A DNA stretch of 64,000 nucleotides from Lasiosphaeris hirsuta (GCA_030549175.1 JAUKUA010000006.1:3596001-3660000); one strand, 5' to 3'; counted from the stretch's first letter, positions 14,589 through 26,519 are shown. Notes: generated by a model from the letters alone, not told the origin. Numbers and translations are program-made.

Positions 14589-15160
14589 ATAGCTAGAGGC
14601 GCCTGTGTGAGTTAGTGTCGGAGGACATATGACGATTATGAGCATGATGACGAATCTAAAGCCCTTTTACCACTTGAGATATATATGCTTCTGGGATGCT
14701 TTGCGCGAGAAAACAGGCTCTGTTTATTTGGCCTAGAAATGCCTTGATCTTCGGGGAAAATACCCCTTGAGTGAAAACAACGCCTTTTAGGCTCCAGATA
14801 TGCCTCCCCCGGCCTTTCTAGATGGGTATCTCCCGAGAAATAACGCCTAATGTTGCTACCAGTACGCCCTTCCAGAACGATTGCCCGTTCTACCGTGAGG
14901 ATCTGTAAAATCTCGAAACTGAAAAATCAGGGCCTTAAACCCGAAAACTGCCCCCCTCGAAAAACGAAATCAAAACGCCTCCTTGCCCTCCCTCAAACCA
15001 CTTTTTGGTGGCCAAAAATGCCTTCCTACCCTCCATAGAACAACTTTTCGAAGGCCTAAATAAGGCCTTTTTAGCCGTCTAGGAGGCCTTAAAACGCCGA
15101 GTCAGAGGAGTTGGCGGGGTTGGCCGGATGGTTGCGGGCGTGGCGCCGCTAGATCGAATC
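14589..15160. other. Intergenic region with repeated AGGCCTT-type words
   Basis: Between the convergent aip1 and alg13 genes. From about 14690 to 15095 the sequence is made of short recurrent words: aatgcctt at about 14739 and 15018, and aggcct/ggcctt pairs at about 15050-15095. A-runs are frequent. No coding frame is credible. It resembles a degenerate simple or dispersed repeat more than unique DNA; identity is unknown. Confidence 0.4.
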
Positions 15161-16196
15161 CTAGTCGGCCTGCAGGCGCGACTGGTCCTCGCCCGCCTTG
15201 TCCTCGGGCTTGGCCTCGAAGTGAGCGGAGCGGAGCTCCTCGACGTACTGCTGCCTTCTCAGCTCCTCTGGGTAGCAAGTCAGTACCATCCAATCGAAAA
15301 GGGTCGTCCGCTCGGCCTCGGGCACGGGGAAGGGCGGCGGCGTGTACGGGGTGGGGGCGGTGCAGGCTTCCGTACCGGTCTCGACTGCTGCCATGGCCTT
15401 GTTGACGGCTTCGATGATGTGACTGCGGGGTTCTTTGTTAGTGAGAGACTCGGGTGAGACCAGGTTGGGGATTTCTTACCCAAGCTTGCCGTAGATGGCC
15501 CATTTCTGATGCTCGCACTCTTCGGCCAGCTCAGCCTGGTGGTTGTCCATGAGGGTCGGGTTGGGGATCACGACGTGGGGTACCGAAACTCTCAGGACCT
15601 CGAGAATTGTGCCAGAGCCTGTTTTCATGTCAGTCTGAAAGATTTTCATGGTTTTCAAAACACAAAATGTAAAAAAAATAAAAATAAAAAATAAAAATTG
15701 GCAAGGAAACGCGTCAATGAGACCACTTACCAGCATGAGAAATGATGCAACCGTGCTCACGAACACCGGGGAGGCGTCGGCAGGCCACCATGTACTCGGT
15801 GAGATTGCTGGTGATAGCGAAGCAGTCGATCTTGACACCGTATCTCTGCTCGTCGGGGATCTCTTTGAGTTGGTCGCGAAACCAGTCGAGGTCCGGACCG
15901 CACTGCACATCCAGGTTCTCAAAGCCCTTTCCAGCAATGCTGGAAAGGAACTGGGGCGTGATGACTTCGGCGAGAAGCGGTTGGAAACCGGCGGTGGCGC
16001 CAATGGTAACAAGGCATCGACGAGGCAATGTCGACGCCATTTTCTTGCTCCAATCGGCGGTGCTCACGACCTGTTCCTTTTCCTCTGAGCTGGACGGGCT
16101 GGTCGGGCTGGTCCGGATGGGCAAGTTATTGGGACGTGGCCGGAGCCAAAAGCCTTTGGCAGCTGCCGCGTCGCGGGGATCTATCGTGGCGTCCAT
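15161..16196 (-). CDS. alg13: UDP-GlcNAc transferase subunit Alg13
   Basis: Alg13 is the catalytic GT28-type half of the heterodimer with Alg14 that adds the second GlcNAc to dolichol-PP-GlcNAc on the cytosolic ER face. The reconstructed protein is 288 aa from exons 15731-16196, 15480-15618 and 15161-15422. The family signature is clear: [15 protein letters not shown] near the start of the fold, [12 protein letters not shown], then [14 protein letters not shown] assembled across the first intron, and [20 protein letters not shown]. The ISHAGSGT loop is the donor-binding element. About 55 residues precede the Rossmann-like start, longer than in yeast; MASTLPRR just before CLVTIG is an alternative start. 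The first intron is AT-rich. Upstream DNA is shared with the divergent mS35 gene. Confidence 0.93.
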
Positions 16197-17886
16197 TGTG
16201 GCGCGCGTCGGCGGTGAGTCCCGGGTGAATCTCGGGTGAACTCGCGTAAAGTTCGGCAAATTGTGGGAGTGGGAGGAATCTGATACGGTGGATTAAATAG
16301 TGGGGATGGGAACTGCGGTCATGTGATGTGAAATGTGAGGTGGGGCAGGATTATGAATGACCGGGGGGCATGAGGTACAAGTGGGGCAGTGGGGAAGGTC
16401 GCAGACTCCCCTGGATTTTTTCCATTTTGTTCAGTATGGCAACCTCTTTTTAGAGAAGCAAGAGCAGGCTGATGGCGAGTGGGACTTCACCTTCCCGCTG
16501 GAGCTTCGACGTGATATCACCGCCGTATTGAAGGTCTTTCTTAAAGCATTCTGCAATGTGTCAAAACAACAAAAGTCAATCTTGGGCATGGCAGGCTCAA
16601 CTGCGCGGAAGGGTCAAGCGTCGGTAAGCCTTTGTTTGTTGGCGCGTAACATTCCCACAAAGAGATATTGAAGTGCCCAAAAGTCTTCCCTAGCAAAAAA
16701 AGCCGCCATCTCTGGTATGTCTCAAGCTATATTTATTTCATGAAATGGTCTTTTACCTGTCCGGAAAGACCTTACGCTCCAAACCTGGTTTGTTTGTGGG
16801 AGTGGAACCCTCCCGCCACGAAGGATATGGAAGCCCCGACAAGACCTTCGCAGTGAAAATAACGGCATTCTAGTATTTCGAAAGGCATAATCGGGGGTTT
16901 AAAAGGAATATTTGGTGTTGTAAAATTTCTTTCCCGTTTCTCACGAGGTACAGAGTACCTGGTTGCATTGTCTTCGAATCTGAAAATGACAATTGGAAGC
17001 ATCTGATGAGGTTCACCCCGGAGTAATAAGTATGATTCTGCCCAACCAAAGTCTTGATGGCAATTGGCATTCTACCTATAGGAATTGTAGTAGAATTTGT
17101 CGGCGCAGCACTCCATCAGATAGGATTGTAGTTGAGAGGACAAACGAAGGTGTTGTAACTCAAATGGACCTCGACCCATGTTGAGCAAGTGCTCAAGGAC
17201 AGATTCACAGCCCCCGTCACTGATGGCCAGCCTCAATCTGCCACAACACGAATTGGACGTCTTGAGAAAGCAAGATGATGAACATCTTGCTTTAAGCCAT
17301 TCGAGGTATAAAAATATATTGCAGGGTTCAAATTGGACTTGTCGCTTGTGCGAGGAGGCCGAGGCTGCAGTCTTTTCCTTCCGAAATTTGTACATCTACA
17401 TTGCCTTTCCATCTCACCTTTATTCTCTCTATGAACTTTTCCAGCTCTCATCTAGGAATCAACAAGCAGTGTCAATAATTTACAACACTTCTCAATTGGA
17501 GGACCTCCAAAGACAAAGCCTTGAAGAGCTGCCAGATTGACTCAGATGGCATTCCCGAGTTGACCTTCAAATTTTGAGAAACTGCCATATTCTGAGTCGC
17601 TGAATAGAGGCACCGTGAAAGATACCATGACATTTTCGCGTGTCCCCTCTCTGCCGGTCACGGCTGACACCATCTCGAACACTAGTACTGGTGCTAAGAC
17701 GCACGGTTAATCATCGGGCAGGCGTATATGTGGTGAGACATCGGGCCAGCACAGTGCACGGACCTTGTGGAGGTGCAGCAAATGTGGCTTTGACGTGCTC
17801 AGTCGCGCCCAGACCCCGACACCCGAAATTTTTGGCAATTGGCAGCTCCGAGTTGTACCAAAGACGCGGCAAACTCGACGACTGGG
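16197..17886. other. Divergent upstream region of alg13 and mS35 with unassigned open frames
   Basis: About 1.7 kb between divergent genes. The middle (about 16420-17600) is more A/T-rich than the flanks. Open frames at 16357-16671 (104 codons) and 17178-17540 (120 codons) begin with ATG but show no motif I recognise. The antisense frame at 17072-17395 is equally long, so I cannot choose a strand. A relic of a former gene is possible; nothing is called. Confidence 0.35.
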
Positions 17887-19108
17887 ATGGCTTCCACAGT
17901 CAATTCCCTTCGGCTGTGTCTCCGGACCACCAGGAAATTGCAATGCTTAAGAGTCGCCCAGCTGCAGCCTCCTCGGTGTCGACGAACATTATCCACAACA
18001 CCGATACGATGGGCTGACAAGGACAATGCCGAGGACGAGGTAGACGAGGAGCAAATCAAGCCCTACAACGACCTTGGCGAAGCTTTGAGGGACTTTCAGC
18101 GGGACCGCAGCCTCACAGAGGAGGATCGCAAGGGGGCCGCCCGTGATCTGCGGGCCTGGGAAGCGCTTACCCTAGCGGAACGAGACGCAATCACTACGAG
18201 AATAAAGTCGATCAAAGCTGCGACTGCACCACTCAAAAGACCCGCGACGAAGAAGAAGAACAGTTTCTGGAACGAAGAGGAGCATGATACCGATCTGATT
18301 ACCAACGAGGTTGGCGAAGATGACTTTGAGGAGGACGACATCGTCAGTCTTGCCCACGGCAAGCTCGAGGAACACCGCGAGCACAGAGAATACGCCCGTC
18401 TTGCCGTGTGGGAAATGCCTTTGCTCTCTAGTAAGATTGATGGGGGACCCCGATTGCGGGTGCCATGAGCTGATCCAACTGCAGAATTCGCGAAGAAGTT
18501 CGAGCCGCCCACCGAGGACGAGGTCTTGCGATTTCGATACACGTCGTATATGGGCGAGTTCCATCCTGCCGACAGAAAGGTCGTTGTCGAGTTTTGTCCC
18601 ACCGATTTGAAGACCCTCACCGAGGCCCAGCAACTGAAGCTCAAGAAGCTCGCTGGGTCCCGATACAACCCAGAGAAGGACATTGTCCGCATGAGCTGCG
18701 AACGATATGAGCACCAGGCACAGAACAAGCGTTACCTGGGAGACCTGGTGGACAAGATGATGGTCATGGCAAAGGTAGGAGGAAGATATCGAGTCTCGTT
18801 CCAAGAAGGTATCGTGCTAACGGAGACAGGACCCAACCGACATGTTTGAAGATATTCCACTGGACACGCGCCATCATACATTCAAGCGCAAGCCCAAGTT
18901 TCCAGTAGAGTGGCGCATGAGTGAGGAGCGGAGGGCCGAGCTCGAAGCCCAGCGGAAAAAAGCCTTCCTCCTAGATGAATCCAAGAGGATGAACGGGACT
19001 TTGATCGATGGTGTGCGGAGCATCCAAGAGGCCGTCCTAACTCTCCCCGATCCTATTGCTTCGTTGCAGGCAGCTGCACCACGGAAGAGGGCGCGGTCTA
19101 CGCGATAA
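17887..19108 (+). CDS. rsm24: Mitochondrial small ribosomal subunit protein mS35 (Rsm24)
   Basis: Structural protein of the mitochondrial ribosome small subunit. The 370-residue protein comes from exons 17887-18430, 18485-18774 and 18830-19108, separated by 54 and 55 nt introns. The N-terminus is rich in Arg, Ser and Leu and lacks acidic residues up to RRTLSTTPIRWADKD, a typical mitochondrial presequence and cleavage region. The central part contains YTSYMGEFHPADRKVVVEF and KLKKLAGSRYNPEKDIVRMS, the conserved core of the mS35/Rsm24 family. MSCERYEHQAQNKRYLGDLV follows, and the C-terminus is basic (RKRARSTR). I chose the ATG at 17887 because upstream in-frame codons lack another ATG and the presequence starts directly there. 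Confidence 0.9.
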
Positions 19109-20446
19109 CTGAGAAGTTCGTATGGAGGGGGGAAATGAGCTGGTGTCACGACCAAAATGCCGGAGTCATAACCTGAGCCACTCCCCTGCTCGACTAGGTG
19201 ACTCGGGTCGCGACTATCAGACACGACCACAACGATTTATTTGGCCGCTGCTCTTGAAGCTAATCCAGGACTGTGGTGGCGTTGTATTAAGATATTTAGT
19301 GTACACAAGCATGAATAGAATTGGCGGAGCTTGTCTTCAGCATGTCACATGCGTTTCTATGCTTCCACGGTGGCTCAAGGGACAGTCATAAGCCCTTCCT
19401 AATATCACTCTCTCGCTTGTCGGTAGCCAGTGGGAAGGTTCTGAAGTATGCTTTTCAGCTTGCGGTCTCAAGCAAGGACAGCTCACATCTCTTAGCATTT
19501 TGATGCTAAGCTGACGTGAAGTTCAGCTCCGGGGTTCCCGGCTACTAGCAAATGGAAGTGCCTCGGAATGGTATGTGTTTGGTTGCCACGGCGAGGTCTC
19601 ATAGAATTCGTACATACTGGCGAGATCAGCAAAAGGATACGCAGTCACGTAGTATGAATCTACAGACGAAATATCGGATGAACGATGAAGCCCCGGTCTC
19701 CCGAGTTGACGGTATCCATCGGCGGCTTGATCTCCTGTGTGGGGAAGATTTGGGGTCGGTGCTTGAAGGGAGGGGCTCGCCTCCAAATTGCAGCGGGTGT
19801 GCTGCAGGTTGCCCCAACTCCTCCCATCACATCAATGGAATGCGTCGTCAAGAGAAACCTAACACGAACACTTGCTCAACGGGTTATATATGCACGTCTA
19901 GAATACATTCATTGCGGAACAAGACGATGCATTTTCAATTTTTCAGCTAATTGTCTTGTTGTGTACTTGGGCACAACAGGGCGGGGATCTGGTGGCAGCT
20001 TCCATGGAAGCTGTGCATTGTTGGCGCTGAGTCCTGGCTGCCCTGATGGCAAGGAGGTCCCCGCGCCTTTCCATCACCCCTGTTCTTGGTGTCGCGCTAG
20101 CGGCGCTTGGCACGGCGTGCCTCGGCCCAGTCCTTGAATCTTCCTGTGTCGCGCAGCACACGAGGGGTTGCATTCAAGACTTCAGATGCTGGGCTCACCT
20201 GTGTTGGCAGGATTGCGACCCGTTCTAGAAAAGAATCAAAACTGCGTCCTCGGCAATATACTACTCCCTTGTCCCGTCGCTCTCCCTATAGCTCCCTATC
20301 CGTTTTTCCTGTCTCAGTCCCAAATTACACGGGGGTGGTAACCGTCCTTCCTTGCTTCTGTGCTCTGTGCTCTGTTCTTGCCAGCGTCTGACAGCTGGGC
20401 GCCGCAAACTCAATCCTCCCACTGCTGCCACCGCGACGCTATCATC
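19109..20446. other. Intergenic region before the aldehyde dehydrogenase gene
   Basis: About 1.3 kb between two plus-strand genes. It should contain the 3' end of the mS35 transcript and the promoter and 5' UTR of the next gene. The last 200 bases are C/T-rich, as is common in fungal leaders. The open frames (for example 19552-19950 and 19685-20137) overlap one another and show no recognisable protein features. Confidence 0.5.
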
Positions 20447-22103
20447 ATGGCAGCCCAATTCACCATCCCAGAGTTCGAGAACACCTCGCTGGACATCATC
20501 CCCGCCCTCGCCAGCAATGCGCGTGGCACCTTCCGCACACACAAGACCAAGTCTCTGCAATGGCGTCTCGTTCAGTTAAGGAAGCTTTACTGGGCCATGG
20601 AGGACTACAAGGAGCAGCTGCTCGCAGCTCTCGTCAAGGATCTGCACAAGTCCAACTTCGAGTCTATTATTGCCGAAGTTGACTGGGTCAAGAAGGACTG
20701 CTTGTTTATGATTGACAACCTCGAAGACTTTGCCAAGGACGAGAAGCTCGGCGCTCCCGCCGTTCCGGCCAGCTTCTCCTTGATGAAGTTTCGTACCCGA
20801 AAGGAGCCTCTCGGCACTGTGCTCATCATCGGCCCCTACAACTACCCGGTCCAACTTCTCCTGGCCCCATTGGTAGGTGCCATCGGCGCTGGATGTACCG
20901 CCGTCCTGAAGCCGTCCGAGATGACCCCAGCATGCGCCATGGTTGTACGGGAGCTTATTGAGAAGCGCCTCGACCCCAACGCCTTCGCTGTTGTCAACGG
21001 TGGCATCCCCGAGACAAACGCTCTCATGGCTGAAAAGTGGGACAAGATCTTCTTCACCGGCAGCGCCCAGGTCGGCACTATCATCGCGAAGAAGGCCGCA
21101 GAGACACTCACTCCTGTCTGCCTCGAGCTCGGCGGAAAGAACCCTGCTTTTGTCACCAAGAATGCTAACCTAGCGCTGGCCGCGAGGCGGCTGCTCTGGG
21201 GCAAGACGCAGAATGCGGGCCAAGTCTGCATGTCGCAAAACTACGTCCTGATCGACAAGGATATTGTGCCGACTTTTATCGAGTTCCTCAAGGAGTCGTA
21301 CAAAGATATGTTCCCCAACGGTGCTAAGGCTAGCCCGGATCTGGCTCGCATCGTGAACCCCCGTCACTTCCATCGGATCAAGAAGATGCTCGATGAGACC
21401 AAGGGCAAGATTGTCATGGGTGGTCAGTTGGATGAGTCCGAGTTATTTATCGAGCCGACTGCTGTCCTCGTCAACTCGGTGGGCGACGCCATGATGCAGG
21501 AAGAATCGTTCGGTCCCATCTTTGCCATCTACCCCGTCCACTCGCTTGACCAGGCGCTCAACATCGCCGCGTCAATCCACCGGACGCCCCTATCTTTGTT
21601 CTCGTTTGGATCCAAGGCAGAGAATAACAGAGGTACGGCTCATCGCTCCTAATGAATGGCTATCTGACCACTGACGAATCTCAGTTCTCAATGAAATGAC
21701 CTCGGGCGGCGCGACGCTCAACGACACCTTTTTCCATGGGTCCGTCAACTCAGTACCCTTTGGCGGAGTTGGTGACAGCGGTTGGGGCGCGTACCGCGGC
21801 AAGGCCAGCTTCGACGTCTTCACGCACTTCCGGACCGTCGCTGAGACACCCAGCTGGGCCGACGGCCTGATTCGCGTGCGCTACATGCCCTACGACTGGA
21901 GCCGCCTCCGGCTGCTGCAGCGCCTGACAACCCAGAAGCCCAACTTTGATCGCAAGGGCGCCATCATCAAGGGCTTCGGGTATTGGACCTCGCTGCTCTT
22001 GGGACTGGGAGGTAAGGGTGTCAAAGGTGCGTTCCTGAGGTGGCTGTTTGTCTTGGCCAGTGGTTATGCGACCATGTTTGTCCTTGAGAAGAGGAGAGCT
22101 TGA
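20447..22103 (+). CDS. hfd1: Fatty aldehyde dehydrogenase, ALDH3 family, membrane-anchored (Hfd1-like)
   Basis: NAD(P)-dependent oxidation of long-chain aldehydes to fatty acids. The yeast relative Hfd1 acts on hexadecenal from sphingolipid breakdown and in coenzyme Q precursor formation. The protein is 534 aa from exons 20447-21632 and 21685-22103. Visible ALDH motifs are the cofactor loop IIGPYNYPVQL and LKPSEMTP, FFTGSAQVG, the general-base Glu near 227 in CLELGGKNP, the catalytic Cys near 261 in NAGQVCMSQ, and the EESFGPIFAI strand. The C-terminal half contains NSVPFGGVGDSGWGAYRGKA. The last 40 residues are hydrophobic with a basic end (FLRWLFVLASGYATMFVLEK), fitting the tail anchor of ALDH3-type enzymes on ER, lipid droplets or mitochondria. 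The ATG at 20447 is the first in frame. Confidence 0.95.
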
Positions 22104-22555
22104 GTGTGACGGAGCTTTATCGTTTTACTGCCGTATCCGATACCTCTATGCTTGGTCATTTAGGAGATGAAGAATGATATTTTATGGGCGGAGAGAGGGG
22201 CTGTACGATGAGTGGAAGTGGCACGAATATTTTATTGTGGGTAGCTAGAGGCTGCTGAGTGTTTAGGCCATACTGGAGCCTAGATACCGTGTTGCCTTCC
22301 ACATAATGCAGTAGCAAGCGGCTTTTTATTTGTTGAATTTTGCCCTGCCTTTTAGGGGAAGCCAGTTCAGATAGGCTTCCACCGTTTATTCCAAGACAAC
22401 GTAGAAGGGTCTCCTCAAACAACCCGAGAAGATCTCGAGGCCTACGTGGGCCGATGACGCATTCTCGGTGACATGAAGTTTCTACCCTCCATGAACTCAT
22501 AGATTCCCCCAAGGCGGAATGGCAGATGCGTGGCGCGGGTTGAAGAATCCAAATT
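22104..22555. other. Convergent 3' region between hfd1 and rrp4
   Basis: About 450 bases between the ends of two converging genes. It should hold both 3' UTRs. The antisense frame 22156-22647 runs into the rrp4 coding region and is not a gene. Confidence 0.6.
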
Positions 22556-23620
22556 CTACACCCCCGTAAGCGCAGCCGCCAGCTGCTCACCTCTCTCTCC
22601 ACCCAGGTAGATGTCGTCGGGCCCCTCGCCCAGCATGGCCATCTCAACCGCCTCGTGATACCCCCTCACAAGCATGTCCTCGTCGACACGAAGCCCATTC
22701 TCTACAAGAGCTGTCACAACGCCGCGTATCCGGGAAATCTCGCGCATCGTCTCGACCCCGATGCGGTCGTTCTGGCTCGAGTACATGGTGGTGCTGACGC
22801 TCTCCTCGAGGTTGGTGATGCCTGTCGTGGCCGACTTGGTCTCGGCGATCAGGGCCTCGGGCGTCTCGACGTGCTTGCTGATCCACACAAAGCCGTTGAC
22901 ACCGAGCACGATATCGAGCGGGCCGGCCCCGTTGGCAGCCTCCATGGTCCACACCTGGCGACGGCTGCGCACGACGCCGCTGCCGCCCCCCATGCCGGAC
23001 ACGGCGACGAAGACGCCGTTGCGTAGCTTGCCGTACTTGAGCGAGCGGGTGTGCAGCACGGCGCCGCCGTCGGAGAAGAGCTGCTGCACCTCGGCGACGA
23101 GCAGGTCGCCCTCGGCGAAGAAGGTGCGGATCTGCAGCTCGTCCGTCTCGGTGCGCTTGCGCAGGATTCCGCCGGGAAGGTTGATGGCGCTGAGCGGCAG
23201 CGACGCCAGTTGCGAGGCGCCCACGTCGACGCGCCACCGCTTGGCCTGGACCTCGACGATGCGGCCGACGACGAGGTCGCCGACCTCGGGCGTGTAGCGC
23301 GCGCGCAGCGGCCGCACCGAGAGCAGCTTGTTTGTGCGCGTGATGGTGCCGGCCACTGACGAGACGATGGCCGACGTCGAGGGCGACACAAAGGTCCCGT
23401 GGCCGCGCATCCACTGGGGGTCGTCGGTAATGACCTCGCCGGGCGTCACGATCGAGTAGCTCTTGTCCTCTTTCCTCCGCGACGATGCCATGGGAATGTC
23501 GCCCTCAAGGTCGGCGGCGCCGTTGTCGGAACTGGCATCCGAGTCTGAGTCGTCGGAGGCATTGTCGGCTGCTGCATAGCTGGGGCGCACAGCCTTGGGT
23601 GCTGTGATTGTGATGGGCAT
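22556..23620 (-). CDS. rrp4: Exosome complex cap subunit Rrp4
   Basis: Rrp4 is one of three S1/KH cap proteins of the RNA exosome, needed for 3' processing and decay of rRNA, snoRNA and mRNA in nucleus and cytoplasm. The gene is intronless with 354 codons. After an acidic, Ser/Asp-rich N-terminus comes [20 protein letters not shown], the N-terminal exosome motif. The S1 domain follows ([20 protein letters not shown], about residues 115-185), then the KH-type region around [24 protein letters not shown]. The long poly-acidic insertion near the N-terminus (about residues 20-40) is likely disordered. Downstream it converges with hfd1; upstream it shares about 1.1 kb with mct1. Confidence 0.95.
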   Translation of the reverse strand: MPITITAPKAVRPSYAAADNASDDSDSDASSDNGAADLEGDIPMASSRRKEDKSYSIVTPGEVITDDPQWMRGHGTFVSPSTSAIVSSVAGTITRTNKLLSVRPLRARYTPEVGDLVVGRIVEVQAKRWRVDVGASQLASLPLSAINLPGGILRKRTETDELQIRTFFAEGDLLVAEVQQLFSDGGAVLHTRSLKYGKLRNGVFVAVSGMGGGSGVVRSRRQVWTMEAANGAGPLDIVLGVNGFVWISKHVETPEALIAETKSATTGITNLEESVSTTMYSSQNDRIGVETMREISRIRGVVTALVENGLRVDEDMLVRGYHEAVEMAMLGEGPDDIYLGGERGEQLAAALTGV

Positions 23621-24756
23621 GCCCGCGGCTTGCGGGGGTCCGAGAAGGTTTTTATGAGTGGTCTATGAAAGTGGGACGGCAGATGATTTGTGCCTTCTTT
23701 TTGATGTGTGTGCTAGACTACACTGGCGATGTGGGGGTTTAGATGATTTTCTTGTTCAGAATTCTGGGTTCATGAAATTCGTGATGCGATTTCTGATTGC
23801 TCCAGCTTCTGAGTTGGGCATATAACCCTAACCCTACAAAGTAGACAAAGACAGGACCCCACGCCGTCGACAAGCAAGCAGCACTCACCGGGCCAGACCC
23901 TGGAATGACAGTTTCGAGGTGATGCCTAAGAAATCACTAAATATTTTCTTCAGGGTTTCCATATTTTTATCGATGATATTCGGCCGTTATAAGAATATGT
24001 AAACATCATTGGCATGCGTGAGCTAGCATGCAACTTGAATGCAGCGATAGCCTACACTACATTTTGCGCCTGTACTCTACAAATCGAGAATGCTACTGGT
24101 TACTCGCGCAATTTGTCCTAAGCGTCATTGGCTTTCGACTCTGCCATTAAAAGACACCACGAAATTGCCGGGCCGTCGAATATGAACTTGCTCACTCGGC
24201 GCAAAATTTTGATCCGGACGTTTGGGTTCGTTCAAGACTCAAAGCTTGCGAGGACATTGAGCCAAGAAGTAACAAATACAAATGTGGTAGTTAACACTGG
24301 GAAACTATGTTCCCATATGCTGAGGTCGAACAAAAACGCTGGGTTATAGGCTTGGTTATAGCTAGGTGTGGTTGCTGGTCAGGGGTTGTTTACTTTGCGT
24401 GGACGGAGTAGTTGCGCTCGGTTTTCCCTCGGGAAAACGGACCCAAGGGGTCAAAACACAACCACCGCCTAATTCCCGAGACAACGGACGTGCCCCACGT
24501 CCGGGCTGTTGTCTCCGTCAGCGTTTCCCCAGGTTTGCCAGCTTGGCCCCTGCCAGTTTCTTGGCGGACTCGCACTCATCTGTACTGTGCGGTCAACCCC
24601 ACCTCCCCAAGTTGCTCTCCAACGCAACTCGAAAGCAAACAAACAGCTCGAGCCTTCCCAACTCCAATCTACCGGGAATCACATAGCTGATGAGGCGTCC
24701 TCCCTGATCGCCCCAGCTTCGCACTGGCTGGTTATCGGCGAGAATTACGAGCAATC
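23621..24756. other. Divergent upstream region of rrp4 and mct1
   Basis: About 1.1 kb between divergent genes. It carries an AACCCTAACCCTA telobox at 23824-23836, about 200 bases upstream of rrp4. The middle (about 23930-24330) is A/T-richer. Small frames at 24128-24349 and 24366-24686 show no recognisable features. Confidence 0.55.
23824..23836. promoter_or_regulatory. Telobox-like motif upstream of rrp4
   Basis: AACCCTAACCCTA on the plus strand equals two telomeric repeat units. Such motifs are bound by Tbf1/TRF-like factors in fungal promoters of ribosome-biogenesis genes. Its position about 200 bases from the start codon of an exosome subunit fits a promoter element; function is inferred. 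Confidence 0.45.
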
Positions 24757-26104
24757 ATGTCTTTGCTGCGCGCGCCCCATCGCGCTCTCATCTTCGGTGC
24801 GATTGCGACTGTGAGCCCCTCACAGAGAAAGCTCCTGATATCGCCACGACAGTTTCGCCATGTTTCCACTCATGGCTCGCGGCCAAGGACGGCCATCTTC
24901 TTCCCAGGTCCGTTACCACTCGAGCCCTTACAATTGGTTCCTTTTCAAGCCTTTTCAAGGCCCATCTTTCGATCGCGCGTGCCCCGGGCGCATCCCTAGC
25001 TGACATGGCTTGTGACCAACAGGACAAGGCGTCCAAAAGGTCGGTATGCTCAGCCCCTGGCTCGAGGCCTTCCCCACGGCTGCGAATGCCATCGTCCAGG
25101 AGATCGACGATATTGTAGGATACAAACTGTCCGATGTGATACAGAAGGGTCCGAACAAGGTGCTCAACCTGACGATTCACGCGCAACCGGCGATCATGGC
25201 GACATCGATTCTGATCCTGCGCATTCTCGAGAAGGAATTTGGCTTCAACACTTCCAAGCGGGTTGACTTCACCCTGGGCCACTCGCTCGGCGAGTTTGCT
25301 GCTCTCGTAGCGGGCGGGTACATGGCGTTTGAGGATAGCCTACGCTTGGTGCAAATACGGGCCGAAGCCATGGCAGCGGCAACGAAGCGTGCCGAGGTGA
25401 AATATGGCGGCGAGTACGGTATGGTTGCTATAGTGACAGAGCCAGAGTACCTACAGCCCCTGATCAACGCCATCCACGAATTCGTCGGCTACAGTCGAGA
25501 TGATATCGAAGACCGGTCTCCGATCGAGCAGGTGCTCATTGCCAACATCAACAGCAAAAACCAGATTGTGCTCAGCGGCAACATTGAGCGGATAAAAACC
25601 CTCGTGGCGCACGTCCGACAGTTTCTGGGTCATGATCCAAGGGCGGTGCGGCTGAAGAGCGACAGTCCGTTCCACAGCCCCATCATGAGGCCGGCAGTGG
25701 CAGTGCTACGCCCTATACTGGCTGGGAAAAGCGGCGTGAAGGGGAGAGAGGCTGAGGACATGGTGACTTTTCCCGGTTCTCTCCCCTGCATCAGCAATGT
25801 CAGCGCAAGACCCTTCGAGAGCAAGGCCGATCTCAGGGATCTCCTAGCAAGACAGTGTCTCGAGACGGTCCGTTGGTGGGACAGCATAAAATACCTTGAC
25901 CAGGAGGAAAAGGTCAGGAGGTGGATTGGAATCGGCCCTGGCAAGGTCGGCCGGAATCTCGTCGGAAAGGAGGTTGGCATGAGAGGCAAAGACACGGTCA
26001 AAGGCGGTGGTGTTTGGGCTATCACAGATCCAAGCGAGATTGAGGAGGTTCTCAGAGGGTTAGAGGAGACCGAGTCTTTTGTTGAGGAGGAGTCCGAAGA
26101 GTGA
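24757..26104 (+). CDS. mct1: Mitochondrial malonyl-CoA:ACP transacylase (Mct1)
   Basis: Loads malonyl groups from CoA onto mitochondrial acyl carrier protein in type II fatty acid synthesis, which supplies the lipoic acid precursor. The 410-residue protein comes from exons 24757-24907 and 25023-26104. The N-terminal 40 residues are Arg/Ser/Leu-rich without acidic residues, a plausible mitochondrial presequence. The FPGQGVQKVGM oxyanion-loop motif is split by the intron, whose removal restores it in phase. The nucleophile is Ser near 138 in GHSLGEF, and its partner His is near 268 in FHSPIM. INSKNQIVLSG matches the usual transferase-domain segment. The C-terminus ends in a run of Glu. The next gene, tca17, follows on the same strand about 415 bases downstream. 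Confidence 0.95.
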
Positions 26105-26519
26105 TTATTTTAGAGCTCCCTGAGCAGAACTACCAAGAAGGGGTACTTGTCGGAAATGGGGTTTTGATGAGAGCGATGGGCATTACAGTGAGAGGCGTGT
26201 GGCCGGCGTTTTGGGTGGCTGCCAATTACAAGATAATGTATTTTTACTCACCAGGTAGCCCACTGTACACGATGCGTATGCATCTGCAGCATCAAATCTA
26301 TTTTGTTCTAACCAGGTGGAATGACAAACAATGGAAGACTTTTGGTGGTGTAGGTAGGTAGAGCCCAAATCCCGAAATCAGGGGTCAGTCGGGTGCCCCC
26401 AACCTCTTGGCTCCTCCACTGCGCGTCAGCGGATAGCTCTCCAGCTCACACCTCCAACTCGGTTGAACCGCAATCACCACCCAACACCAAAACCTGGATC
26501 CCAATACCTCCTGTTGCCG
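26105..26519. other. Spacer between mct1 and tca17
   Basis: About 415 bases holding the mct1 3' end and the tca17 promoter. Nothing else is visible. Confidence 0.6.

Noticed and set aside
22644..23414. Alternative long frames on both strands over rrp4
   Set aside because: Shadows of a high-GC conserved gene whose own frame carries the S1/KH features.
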